Assembly: GCF_900240945.1 (NCBI RefSeq)
Contig: NZ_OESG01000011.1
Location: 96,778-160,777 of the forward strand
Reading direction: 5' to 3'
From: Mycobacterium sp. 3519A
Lineage (GTDB): Bacteria; Actinomycetota; Actinomycetes; Mycobacteriales; Mycobacteriaceae
DNA length: 64,000 nucleotides
Shown here: positions 33,938-41,591 of the stretch, in pieces
How positions within the stretch are numbered: the first letter of the stretch is position 1
How the letters are laid out: every line of letters begins with the position of its first letter
Made by a program: the position numbers and the translations under genes
Notes under the pieces: model-generated
Database searches by the model: none
The model's input: the letters and a program-made list of their open reading frames with translations, nothing else
Told to the model about the DNA's origin: nothing

Positions 33938-34774
33938 ATGGCCGGTCGGGTAGCAGGCAAGGTCGCGTTCGTCACCGGCGCAGCGCGCGGGCAGGGACGC
34001 AGCCACGCGGTGCGGTTGGCGCAAGAGGGCGCCGACATCATCGCGGTCGATATCTGCCGACCGTTTCCTGATTCACCGGCGCCGCCCGCCACCCGGGAAG
34101 ATCTCGCGGAAACCGCCGACCTGGTCAAGGCGCTGGACCGCCGCGTCGTCACCGCGGAGGTCGACGTCCGCGACTACGACGCGCTGAAGGCCGCGGTCGA
34201 CGGCGGCGTCGAGCAACTCGGCAGCCTCGACATCATCGTCGCCAACGCGGGTATCGGCACGATCGGCACCCGACTCGACCGGATGAAGGAAGACATCTGG
34301 CAGGAGATGATCGACGTCAACCTCGGCGGGGTGTGGAAGTCGGTTAAGGCGGGCGTCCCGCACATGCTGGCGGGCGGTCGGGGCGGCTCGATCGTCTTGA
34401 CCAGTTCGGTGGCGGGCTTAAAGGCCTACCCGCACACCGGGCACTACACCGCGGCCAAACACGGTGTGGTGGGCCTGATGCGGACCTTCGCGGTCGAACT
34501 CGGCGCACAGTCCATCCGGGTCAACTCCGTGCATCCGACGCACGTGAACACGCCGCTGTTGCACAACGAGCAGACATACCGGATGTTCCGGCCTGACTTG
34601 GAAAACCCGGGCCCCGACGATATGGCGCCGGTGTGCCAGACCTTCCACATGCTGCCCATCCCGTGGGTGACTGCCGAAGACATCAGCAACGCAGTGCTGT
34701 TCCTGGCGTCCGACGAAGCCCGCAACATCACCGGCGTCGCGCTTCCGGTCGACGCGGGCAGCTGCCTGAAGTAG
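33938..34774 (+). CDS. Mycofactocin-coupled SDR family oxidoreductase (copy 2)
   Basis: A 278-residue SDR with TGAARGQG at 13-20, NAG near 103-105 and Y170/K174. The same post-beta2 insertion (CRPFPDSPAPPATREDLAET) marks mycofactocin-type SDRs. It is strongly similar to the copies at 5977 and 57060, including LKAYPHTGHY and RVNSVHPT. The start ATG 33938 has GAGGGAGGG upstream. It precedes a P450 by 21 nt, so oxidation of an alcohol made by that P450 is the natural inference. Confidence 0.88.
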   Translation: MAGRVAGKVAFVTGAARGQGRSHAVRLAQEGADIIAVDICRPFPDSPAPPATREDLAETADLVKALDRRVVTAEVDVRDYDALKAAVDGGVEQLGSLDIIVANAGIGTIGTRLDRMKEDIWQEMIDVNLGGVWKSVKAGVPHMLAGGRGGSIVLTSSVAGLKAYPHTGHYTAAKHGVVGLMRTFAVELGAQSIRVNSVHPTHVNTPLLHNEQTYRMFRPDLENPGPDDMAPVCQTFHMLPIPWVTAEDISNAVLFLASDEARNITGVALPVDAGSCLK

Positions 34775-34795
34775 AACCGAAAGGACCGACACCGC

Positions 34796-35998
34796 ATGAC
34801 GATTACGTCGGATACAGATGTCTACTACGACCCCTATGACATCGGCATCGTGCACGATCCATACCCCGTGTACGCCCGGCTGCGGGACGAAGCTCCGATC
34901 TACTACAACGAGCGCTACGACTTCTGGGCGATCTCGCGCTACGCCGACGTGGAGAAGGCGCTGGCCGACTGGGAGACCTTCTCCAACAGCCGCGGCGACA
35001 TCCTCGAGTTGATCCAGTCGGATTTCAACATGCCCAAGGGCGTGATGATGATGGAGGACCCGCCGGTGCACACCATGCTGCGCGGGCTGATGTCCCGGGT
35101 GTTCACCCCGCGGCGGATGGCGGAGATCGAAGACCAGATCCGCCGCTATTGCGTCAATTGCCTTGACCCGCATGTCGGTTCGGATGGCTTCGACATCATT
35201 GCCGAACTCGCCTCGATGATGCCGATGCGGGTGATCGGCATGCTGCTCGGCATCCCCGAGTCGGATCAGGTCACGGTCCGCGACGCCAACGACGCGAACC
35301 TGCGCACCAAGCCGGGGGCGCCGATGAAGGTGGTCAACGCGGACAAGATCGCCGACGGCCGCATCTACGCCGACTACATCGACTGGCGTGCGAAGAATCC
35401 CTCCGATGACCTGATGACCGCGCTGCTCAACGTCGAGTTCGAGGACGAGCACGGCGTCACGCGCAAACTGACCCGCGACGAGATCTTGCGCTACACACAG
35501 GTGGTGGCCGGGGCGGGCAACGAGACGACGGGACGGCTGATCGGCTGGCTGGCCAAGGTGCTCGCCGAGCATCCCGACCAGCGCCGCGACATCGTGGCGG
35601 ACCGTTCGCTGTTGAACCGCGCCGTCGACGAGACGTTGCGGTTCGAGCCGACCGGACCGCACGTAGCACGCTGGATGGCAAGGGATTTCGAGTGCTACGG
35701 CACGACAGTGCCCGCGGGCAGTGCGATGCTGCTGCTGTTCGGCGCCGCCAACCGTGATTCCCGCAAGTACACCGATGCCGAGACGTTCAACATCCACCGC
35801 GACTACATCTCGCATCTGACGTTCGGCAAGGGCGTGCACTATTGTCTCGGCGCCAACCTCGCCCGCCTGGAAGGCCGCGTCGCCCTCGACGAACTGCTCA
35901 ACCGGTGGCCGGAGTGGGATATCGACTACGACACAGCCGAACTCGCGCCGACGTCGACCGTGCGAGGCTGGGAGAGGCTGCGGCTGGTCCTGCCGTGA
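34796..35998 (+). CDS. Cytochrome P450 (copy 2, paired with mycofactocin SDR)
   Basis: A 400-residue soluble P450: heme loop FGKGVHYCLG with the cysteine about residue 350, I-helix AGAGNETTGR with Asn before Glu-Thr-Thr, and ExxR in DETLR. It is closely related to the P450 at 6857 through the whole length, including the N-terminal HDPYPVYARLRDEAPIYY. The threonine needed for oxygen activation is present. Operon with the SDR in front. Redox partners are not nearby. Confidence 0.92.
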   Translation: MTITSDTDVYYDPYDIGIVHDPYPVYARLRDEAPIYYNERYDFWAISRYADVEKALADWETFSNSRGDILELIQSDFNMPKGVMMMEDPPVHTMLRGLMSRVFTPRRMAEIEDQIRRYCVNCLDPHVGSDGFDIIAELASMMPMRVIGMLLGIPESDQVTVRDANDANLRTKPGAPMKVVNADKIADGRIYADYIDWRAKNPSDDLMTALLNVEFEDEHGVTRKLTRDEILRYTQVVAGAGNETTGRLIGWLAKVLAEHPDQRRDIVADRSLLNRAVDETLRFEPTGPHVARWMARDFECYGTTVPAGSAMLLLFGAANRDSRKYTDAETFNIHRDYISHLTFGKGVHYCLGANLARLEGRVALDELLNRWPEWDIDYDTAELAPTSTVRGWERLRLVLP

Positions 35999-36007
35999 GT
36001 GCCGCCG

Positions 36008-36050
36008 AAGTGTTGTCGCTCTGTACGTGGGCAAAACGACAAGTGCACTT
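36008..36050. terminator. Imperfect hairpin between convergent genes
   Basis: AAGTG-TTGTCG (36008-36018) can pair with CGACAA (36037-36042) and, after a 3-nt bulge, CACTT (36046-36050). An A-run (36033-36036) precedes the right arm, giving a U-tract-like stretch for the minus direction. It lies between the P450 stop and the stop of the secreted protein. Confidence 0.4.
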
Positions 36051-36058
36051 CTCCTGCA

Positions 36059-36964
36059 CTAACGCGCTCCGCGCTCGGATTTCGCCCCCGCTTTGGTATG
36101 TTCGGCGCGTTTGTGACCGGCCCCCTGCTGTTTGGTCGCGGTACGCGCCTTCTTGCCCGTCGACGACGGTGCAGCATCGTTGTCCTTCGCGACCGACGGC
36201 TTGCTGGATCGGGACGGTTTCTTCGGCGGCGCCGACGGCACGGTGGTCACGCCCGGAGGCTCGGTGGTCACCCCCGTGGATCCGCGCGGCACGGTGATCG
36301 GTTCGGCTTTCGCGGGCGGCCCGCCGAAGTTGCTTGCGATGGCGCCGACGAGTTGCTTGGCAGCGCTGACGGGGATGTCGACGACGGCCGGGCCGACATA
36401 CGCGACTGCCGCGACGGGACCGCCGGCCCTAAACGCGTCGTTGAGCCCGGTCAAGAATTTCTGGAATGCGGGGAACTCCACCGCGAAGCCTGTCCGCGTG
36501 AGTTTGGAGTAGGTGATCCGCCACTGACCGTCGACCTCCTCGTACCGGTCGGTGTAGTGCCCGTACCCGTGGATCGTGACAAGGCCTGCGACGGAAAGTC
36601 GGTCCTGCATCGTCCATACGGCACTGGCAGTCGTATCGGAAGTGACTTCGATCTGCGGGTCATATCCCTGGTGGCGGGTGTTGATCGCGCTCAGCGTCAG
36701 CGACGTGAACGCAATGAACGAGTCGCGGTTGGGGAAGTACGGACCGAACGAGCCCGTGGTATCCACCACGGCGTCGGGAGCGAAGAGTTGGCGTAGCGCA
36801 AGCCAGTTCTTGGTGTCGACATCGTTGAAGTACGTCGCCTTGAGCAACTCCACGGCCGCCGCCTCAGGCGGTTCCGCGGCGTTTGCGACGGGGGTGGTCC
36901 CAGCAGCGAGTAAGACCGCCGTGCCCAACACGACCGCAGCTCGCCGTTCGGCCATGAGCACCAT
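36059..36964 (-). CDS. Secreted SnoaL-like (NTF2-fold) protein with basic low-complexity tail
   Basis: A 301-residue exported protein. A Sec signal peptide (AAVVLGTAVLLAAGTTPVANA) is followed by an NTF2/SnoaL-like domain at about 30-165 (LRQLFAPDAVVDTTGSFGP ... DGQWRITYSKLTR). After that comes a tail rich in Pro, Ser, Thr, Lys and Arg that looks disordered and strongly basic. The start is ATG 36964 with AGGAGG 7 nt upstream. Such a tail may bind nucleic acid or anionic cell-wall polymers; this is speculation. It is divergent from an IclR-type regulator. Confidence 0.75.
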   Translation of the reverse strand: MVLMAERRAAVVLGTAVLLAAGTTPVANAAEPPEAAAVELLKATYFNDVDTKNWLALRQLFAPDAVVDTTGSFGPYFPNRDSFIAFTSLTLSAINTRHQGYDPQIEVTSDTTASAVWTMQDRLSVAGLVTIHGYGHYTDRYEEVDGQWRITYSKLTRTGFAVEFPAFQKFLTGLNDAFRAGGPVAAVAYVGPAVVDIPVSAAKQLVGAIASNFGGPPAKAEPITVPRGSTGVTTEPPGVTTVPSAPPKKPSRSSKPSVAKDNDAAPSSTGKKARTATKQQGAGHKRAEHTKAGAKSERGAR

Positions 36965-37024
36965 TCGTTTCCTCCTGTCTGGTGGGGTCATCCGTCGCAT
37001 ATTACATATTCAAAGTCAAAAGTT

Positions 37025-37079
37025 GGATATACAAAAATGCTGATGCTGCGGAATCGGCCGGTAGTCTTCGGATATTCAA
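37025..37079 (+). promoter_or_regulatory. Repeated GGATATnCAA elements in front of an IclR gene
   Basis: GGATATACAA (37025-37034) and GGATATTCAA (37070-37079) are direct repeats 45 nt apart. The second also forms the palindrome CGGAT-N7-ATCCG (37069-37085). The whole 36965-37102 gap is AT-rich, as expected for the divergent promoters of the secreted protein and the regulator. Confidence 0.45.
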
Positions 37080-37102
37080 CATCCGCAGGCTTGGAGTAGC
37101 TC

Positions 37103-38011
37103 GTGACCGGTTCGTCGCCGCCCACCCGTCGAGTGGTCGAAATAGTCGAGTTACTCGTCGCACGTGCGGGCGTGCCGACCCGGCTCAGCGACATCGTCAA
37201 GGCACTGGATCTCAACCAGGCGACGGCGTACACGATCATGAAGGAGCTCGTCGACGCCGGGTGGGTCACGCGCGATCCTGCCAGCAAGGCGTTTTCGATC
37301 GGCGCCGCACTCGCCGGTCTTGCCAGGCAGATCGATCAGTCACCGTCAGTCGCACACGCGGCGCAACTCGCGGCGCAAGCCGCCGTCGCCGACACCGGCT
37401 ACGCCGCATCGGTGTCTGAGCGGGCCGGGAACCAACTCGTCATCACGGCCTTCATCGCCGCACCAGGCGTGCACGACGAGAAATGGCACGCCGCGGTCGG
37501 AGATCGACTGCCGTTCGCTGCGCCCTTCGGACCGGCCTATGCCGCTTGGGAATCCGACGACGAGCGGCTGGCTTGGATTCGCCGCAGCGGAGTGAACAAT
37601 CGCGCGTTCCACCGCCGTCTTGACCAATTTCTGACCGATACGGCCCATCGGGGCTACAGCGTCGAGCGGATGAGCCCCGAGATGGTAGCGGCGATCCCCA
37701 TCATGACCAGACTCCAGGCTGAAGCGCTGTCGGATTCGATGCGCGGTCATCTCGACCACATCCTGCTCGAAATGACTGGCACCCCGGGTGACCCGACAGA
37801 AGCCGGCGGACGACATTACGTCGGCGCGATGAGCGTGCCGATCTTCAACGATGTCGGGCGCGTTTCGCACAGCATCACGCTGCATCCGTTCACCAACCTG
37901 TCAGCGCGCAAGATCGACCAGATTGGGCGTCGTCTTCGGCGGGCCGCTGAGTCGATCACAGCCCGGATAATTAAGCGCTCTGCTGGTTTTCGACGCGTTG
38001 ACGTGCGCTGA
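37103..38011 (+). CDS. IclR-type transcriptional regulator
   Basis: A 302-residue regulator with an N-terminal winged helix (VVEIVELLVARAGVPTRLSDIVKALDLNQATAYTIMKEL, residues 10-50). A C-terminal IclR effector domain follows, with pieces PFAAPFGPAYAAW and GAMSVPIFNDVGRVSHSITLHPF. It is about 40 residues longer than the typical 260. The GTG start has GGAG upstream. It is the only regulator adjacent to the SDR at 38088 and to the secreted protein, which are its likely targets. Confidence 0.83.
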   Translation: MTGSSPPTRRVVEIVELLVARAGVPTRLSDIVKALDLNQATAYTIMKELVDAGWVTRDPASKAFSIGAALAGLARQIDQSPSVAHAAQLAAQAAVADTGYAASVSERAGNQLVITAFIAAPGVHDEKWHAAVGDRLPFAAPFGPAYAAWESDDERLAWIRRSGVNNRAFHRRLDQFLTDTAHRGYSVERMSPEMVAAIPIMTRLQAEALSDSMRGHLDHILLEMTGTPGDPTEAGGRHYVGAMSVPIFNDVGRVSHSITLHPFTNLSARKIDQIGRRLRRAAESITARIIKRSAGFRRVDVR

Positions 38012-38087
38012 TTCGTTCGTTATGTTCCCAATATTCGTGTCGAATTGTTGATTACTCGACTGTGCGTGGGCAACGCCAAGGAGAACA

Positions 38088-39122
38088 GTGCAGCGCAGCG
38101 GCACACCGGGCCGGCCGAAGAAGTTGGTCATCGGTGCCAGCGGTTTCCTCGGCTCGCACGTCACGCGTCAGCTGGTCGCGGCCGGCGAGGACGTACGGGT
38201 CATGCTGCGCCGGACCAGTTCCACCAAGGGCATCGACGACCTTGACGTGCAGCGTATTCACGGCGACATTTTCGACGTCGGCTGTTTGAAGGACGCGATG
38301 TCGGATTGCGACGTCGTCTACTACTGCGTGGTCGACGCTCGGATGTGGCTGCGTGATCCGTCCCCGTTGTTCCGCACCAACGTCGACGGTCTGCGCTGTG
38401 TGCTCGACGTCGCAGTCGATGCCGGCTTGCGCAAGTTCGTCTTCACCAGTACCACAGGCACGTTGGCGATCAGCGACAGCAGACCTGTCACCGAGGCCGA
38501 CGCGCACAACTGGTCCGACGGCGGCGCGTATATCGCGTCCCGGGTGGCGGCCGAGGACCTGGTGCTGGCCTACGCCCGCGAGCGCGGCCTCCCGGCAGTG
38601 GCGATGTGCGTCTCCACCACTTACGGCCCAGGCGACTGGGCGCCGACTCCACACGGATCGGTCATCGCCGCGATCGCCGCCGGTCGCTTCCCGATCTACC
38701 TCGACTATTCGGCCGAGGTAGTCGGAATCGAAGACGCCGCGCGCGCCATGCTGTTGGCCGCCGATCGTGGCCGCGACGGTGAGCGCTACATCATCTCCGA
38801 TCGGTATCTGAGCGTCCGCGAGGTCAACGGCATCGCCGCAGCAGCAGTCGGGCGGAAACCGCCGCGCATCGGGATTCCACTGCCGGTGCTCAAGGTGGCA
38901 GCACGCGCCAACGACCTCGCGGCCCGGATACTCAACCGCGATCTGCTCTTCGCCTACGCCGGAATCCGGATGGCCGAGTTGATGTCGCCGCTGGACCACA
39001 GCAAGGCCGAGCGTGAACTGGGTTGGACGCCAAGGCCTGTCGAAGAATCGATCCGCGACGCGGCTCAGTTCTTCGCGGCCCGGCGCCGCGGTGAGCGCTT
39101 CACTCAGCCCACCCGGGATTGA
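38088..39122 (+). CDS. NAD-dependent epimerase/3-beta-HSD-like extended SDR with Y-x-x-x-R
   Basis: A 344-residue extended SDR: IGASGFLGSH at about residues 15-24, FTSTTGTLA with the catalytic Ser/Thr, and C-terminal substrate domain ending FFAARRRGERF. The catalytic tyrosine region reads GAYIASRVAAE, so the lysine of Y-x-x-x-K is replaced by arginine. Whether catalysis survives is unclear. The start GTG 38088 has AGGAG upstream. The last 23 nt overlap the converging HxlR gene. Confidence 0.8.
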   Translation: MQRSGTPGRPKKLVIGASGFLGSHVTRQLVAAGEDVRVMLRRTSSTKGIDDLDVQRIHGDIFDVGCLKDAMSDCDVVYYCVVDARMWLRDPSPLFRTNVDGLRCVLDVAVDAGLRKFVFTSTTGTLAISDSRPVTEADAHNWSDGGAYIASRVAAEDLVLAYARERGLPAVAMCVSTTYGPGDWAPTPHGSVIAAIAAGRFPIYLDYSAEVVGIEDAARAMLLAADRGRDGERYIISDRYLSVREVNGIAAAAVGRKPPRIGIPLPVLKVAARANDLAARILNRDLLFAYAGIRMAELMSPLDHSKAERELGWTPRPVEESIRDAAQFFAARRRGERFTQPTRD

Positions 39123-39480
39123 TCGTGGAGATGTGATCGAGGTTGTCCTCGGCCCAGGCTCGCAACATGCCCAGGGGGACAGCGGCGCTCGCGCCGAGTT
39201 CGGTCAGCTCGTACTCGACTCTGGGTGGCACATCGGCATATACCGTCCGACTGATCAGCGCAGCGGATTCGAGTTGTCGCAGGGTGCGTGTCAACATCTT
39301 CGAACTGATGCCCGGCAGCTGGTCCCGCAACGCGGTGAAGCGCACGGGCCCGTCTTCGAGCAGACCGATCAACAGCGCCGACCACTTGTTGGCCAGCAGA
39401 TCCAGCAGTATCCGGCATGGGCACAGTTCTCCGTACACATTGTGAACGTCATGCTGGCCTGTGCGACAGGTTTGAGTCAT
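39100..39480 (-). CDS. HxlR family transcriptional regulator
   Basis: A 126-residue winged-helix regulator of the HxlR type. CPCRILLDLLANKWSALLIGLLEDGPVRFTALRDQLPGISSKMLTRTLR is the family hallmark, with cysteines before the HTH (TCRTGQHDVHNVYGELCPC) that could sense redox state or electrophiles. The ATG overlaps the TetR stop by 4 nt, giving a two-regulator operon. It likely controls nearby oxidoreductases such as the SDR it converges with. Confidence 0.86.
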   Translation of the reverse strand: MTQTCRTGQHDVHNVYGELCPCRILLDLLANKWSALLIGLLEDGPVRFTALRDQLPGISSKMLTRTLRQLESAALISRTVYADVPPRVEYELTELGASAAVPLGMLRAWAEDNLDHISTINPGWAE

Positions 39481-40064
39481 CGCCGTGCCGTTGCCTTCCT
39501 TGTTCGCGGGGTTTTTGAGCGGGGCGCTTCGGGCGCTCGGGTCAGCCCGGCGAGCAGCACCCGCACTGCCTTGGCCCGGCCCGCGTGATCGTCGGCGGCA
39601 ACGGTCATGCGGATGAACATGGCGATGTCGTCGGCGGAGATACCGGGATGCAGGCCCCCGGCCTCGCGGAGGCGGATCGTGAACGGTTCGACGAGATCGG
39701 TGATCAGGCGTTGCGCGTGCGACCTGGCGCGCGGGCTCGTCGCCGCCAGTCGGAGAAAGGTCTCCGTCTCGGCGTCGGTCAGATCGCAACTGTCGGTGAA
39801 CACTGACCGGAAGGCCGCGAGCGGGTCGGAAATTGCTTCAGGAGAGTCCGCGGCGCCGTCCGCGTCGGCGAACAAGTCGTCGAGGACCGCCACGACCAGA
39901 TCGTCCTTGTCGGGGAAATGCCGGTACAGAGTCGTGGGTCCGACGCCCGCGCGGCGTGCGATTTCCTCGAGGCTCGCTGCAGGCCCCTGTACGTGAAACG
40001 CCTCGCGTGCGGCGGTGACGATGCGCTGCCGGTTGCGTTGCACATCTCGGCGGGGCGTCCGCAT
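39477..40064 (-). CDS. TetR family transcriptional regulator
   Basis: A 195-residue TetR regulator. The HTH is at about 10-55 (RQRIVTAAREAFHVQGPAASLEEIARRAGVGPTTLYRHF), with a C-terminal domain of the type found in regulators of SDR or drug-response genes. The start ATG 40064 has GGAGG upstream; twelve further N-terminal residues would be possible from an upstream ATG. Coupled with the HxlR regulator. The intergenic region toward the IclR-type gene contains GAGCGCTC. Confidence 0.85.
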   Translation of the reverse strand: MRTPRRDVQRNRQRIVTAAREAFHVQGPAASLEEIARRAGVGPTTLYRHFPDKDDLVVAVLDDLFADADGAADSPEAISDPLAAFRSVFTDSCDLTDAETETFLRLAATSPRARSHAQRLITDLVEPFTIRLREAGGLHPGISADDIAMFIRMTVAADDHAGRAKAVRVLLAGLTRAPEAPRSKTPRTRKATARR

Positions 40065-40129
40065 GGTCGTCCTCCCTCGATCCGGTAGCGCAACTGCCAT
40101 ATTAGCGATCCACGCTCCCAGCAGATTGT

Positions 40130-40145
40130 CAACGAGCGCTCAGTG
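40130..40145 (-). promoter_or_regulatory. GAGCGCTC palindrome upstream of the TetR/HxlR pair
   Basis: The perfect 8-bp palindrome GAGCGCTC (40134-40141) with flanking AAC / AGT resembles common TetR self-operators. It lies 70 nt upstream of the TetR start and 85 nt upstream of the divergent IclR-type gene. Confidence 0.45.
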
Positions 40146-40225
40146 GGCGCATAGCTTGGTGCTGCACGATGAGCCATTCGCAGTGGCCGAGGGATCGGTG
40201 TCGTTTGGAAGGGCACGGTGACCTC

Positions 40226-40885
40226 ATGACCGCTACCGATCCGGATCGCTTCGGTGCCGAGGCGACGCCCCGCGGTGTCATCGAAACCGCGTTCGGCCTG
40301 CTCGACCTCATTGCCGAGCTGCAACCGGTTCGGCTCGTGGATCTCAGCGCGGCCGCGGGGCTCCCGCATCCCACGGTGCACCGGCTACTTCGACAACTGG
40401 TCACTGTCGGGGCGGTCCGACGGGAGAGATCGCGCTACGCCCTCGGCGCGAGCCTGTTGCGTCTCGGCGCGACGGTGACGCCCGCGGCCCGACTCCGTAT
40501 CGCCTGCAGGCGCCCGATGGCTGAACTCGCCGCGATCACGGGCGCGGCGGTGAGCCTGTCCGCCGATCTCGGTGACGGCCCGATTTATCTCGATGCACTC
40601 GCAGCGCGCTCGCCGGTGCGATTCCTCGCCAAAGCCGGAGGCGTCGTCCCTGCCGAAACCGCGCAGGGGCGCGCCCACCACACGCTCACCGCGCCGGTCG
40701 TCGATGCCGGCGAAGTCGCCGCCGACTACAGCTGTGTCGCGATGGGCATTCCGTACGGTTCGGCAACCGGTGTCGCGGTGGTGTCCACCTTGATTCCGTC
40801 GTCCCGTCCGTCGGACGTGATGCTGGCGGCGACCCGCCGAACGGCCGAACGCATAGCCAACGTCATGCTCACGAATCCGATGTGA
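40226..40885 (+). CDS. IclR-type regulator with an internally shortened effector domain
   Basis: A 219-residue regulator. The N-terminal winged helix is intact (TAFGLLDLIAELQPVRLVDLSAAAGLPHPTVHRLLRQLV). In the effector domain the part usually found between the first beta-strands and the C-terminal GVA-type strand is missing. The sequence passes from FLAKAGGVVPAETAQGRAHHT almost directly to YSCVAMGIPYGSATGVAVVSTL, about 40 residues shorter than family norm. It could be a natural deletion or a decayed regulator. It stands directly upstream of the mandelate-racemase operon and is its most likely regulator. The start ATG 40226 has GGTGA upstream; a GTG at 40198 is an alternative. Confidence 0.78.
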   Translation: MTATDPDRFGAEATPRGVIETAFGLLDLIAELQPVRLVDLSAAAGLPHPTVHRLLRQLVTVGAVRRERSRYALGASLLRLGATVTPAARLRIACRRPMAELAAITGAAVSLSADLGDGPIYLDALAARSPVRFLAKAGGVVPAETAQGRAHHTLTAPVVDAGEVAADYSCVAMGIPYGSATGVAVVSTLIPSSRPSDVMLAATRRTAERIANVMLTNPM

Positions 40886-40910
40886 CACTCCGCAAAGCCT
40901 TGACCTGCAA

Positions 40911-40930
40911 TGGTTTCCACCGGGTTACCA
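40911..40930 (+). promoter_or_regulatory. Imperfect 20-bp palindrome in the mandelate-racemase operon promoter
   Basis: TGGTTTCCACCGGGTTACCA reads TGGT-N2-CC-N4-GG-N2-ACCA, 12 of 20 positions symmetrical. It lies 71 nt upstream of the first gene of the operon and 25 nt after the IclR-type gene, matching the size of IclR operators. Confidence 0.4.
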
Positions 40931-41001
40931 ATGGTCCTTGCATGTCACCGGCCTTGGTTGGTTAGCCTCGCCGGGTTCGCCCCATCCATCGAGGAGCACC
41001 C

Positions 41002-41589
41002 ATGTCTGCAGCCGACCGCCGATTTTGTCCATTCATTGGACACTGGTTAGCGGACTCGGCGGGACGGTTTCTAACTTCGGGCCCCATGAGTGAGGCCATC
41101 GAGGAGCTGTGGACGCGGCACACCCGGTACGAATTCGAATCGAAGGACGCCGATCTGGCGGTGTCGACGATGGTGCCGCATGCGCGGGTGATGCACCTAC
41201 CGACGATGAGCGGGGCATCGGGGCGTGAGGCGTTGCGCGCCTACTACGCCGAGGTTTTCATTCCGGCCCAGCCACCGGACACCAGCCTCGAACTCGTGCG
41301 GCGCTCGCTCGGCGACGACGTGCTCGTCGACGAATGCATCATGGAGTTCACCCACGACCGGGTGATGCCGCACCTTCTTCCCGGCGTCGCCCCGACCGGC
41401 TTGTCGCTGCAGATTCCCTTCGTCGTGGTGGTGACGTTCGAAGACTCGCTGATGCTCAGCGAAACCCTCTACTGGGATCAAGCCCAGGTGCTTCGGCAGG
41501 CCGGGTTGTCCGGTACCGAAGGAGATCTCTTGCCCCCGATAGCGGACGTCACCGGCTATCTGCGCCAACTTCAGAACGAAGGTGTCTGA
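41002..41589 (+). CDS. SnoaL-like / NTF2-fold protein, first gene of mandelate-type operon
   Basis: A 195-residue protein whose main part (IEELWTRHTRYEFESKDADLAVSTM ... GREALRAYYAEVFIPAQPP) is a SnoaL-like polyketide-cyclase/NTF2 domain. The domain includes a late ETLYWDQAQVLRQAGL. A GAGGAG at ideal distance supports ATG 41002; an in-frame ATG at 41086 would remove a 28-residue leader. Function unknown. Two bases separate it from the mandelate-racemase homologue, so a role in handling the same 2-hydroxy acid or its aldehyde is inferred. Confidence 0.78.
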   Translation: MSAADRRFCPFIGHWLADSAGRFLTSGPMSEAIEELWTRHTRYEFESKDADLAVSTMVPHARVMHLPTMSGASGREALRAYYAEVFIPAQPPDTSLELVRRSLGDDVLVDECIMEFTHDRVMPHLLPGVAPTGLSLQIPFVVVVTFEDSLMLSETLYWDQAQVLRQAGLSGTEGDLLPPIADVTGYLRQLQNEGV

Positions 41590-41591
41590 CC

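Noticed and set aside
34418..36034. A 538-residue minus-strand open frame opposite the second SDR-P450 pair
   Set aside because: It is the exact complement of two well-supported genes, has no recognisable domain and shows the usual composition of shadow frames.
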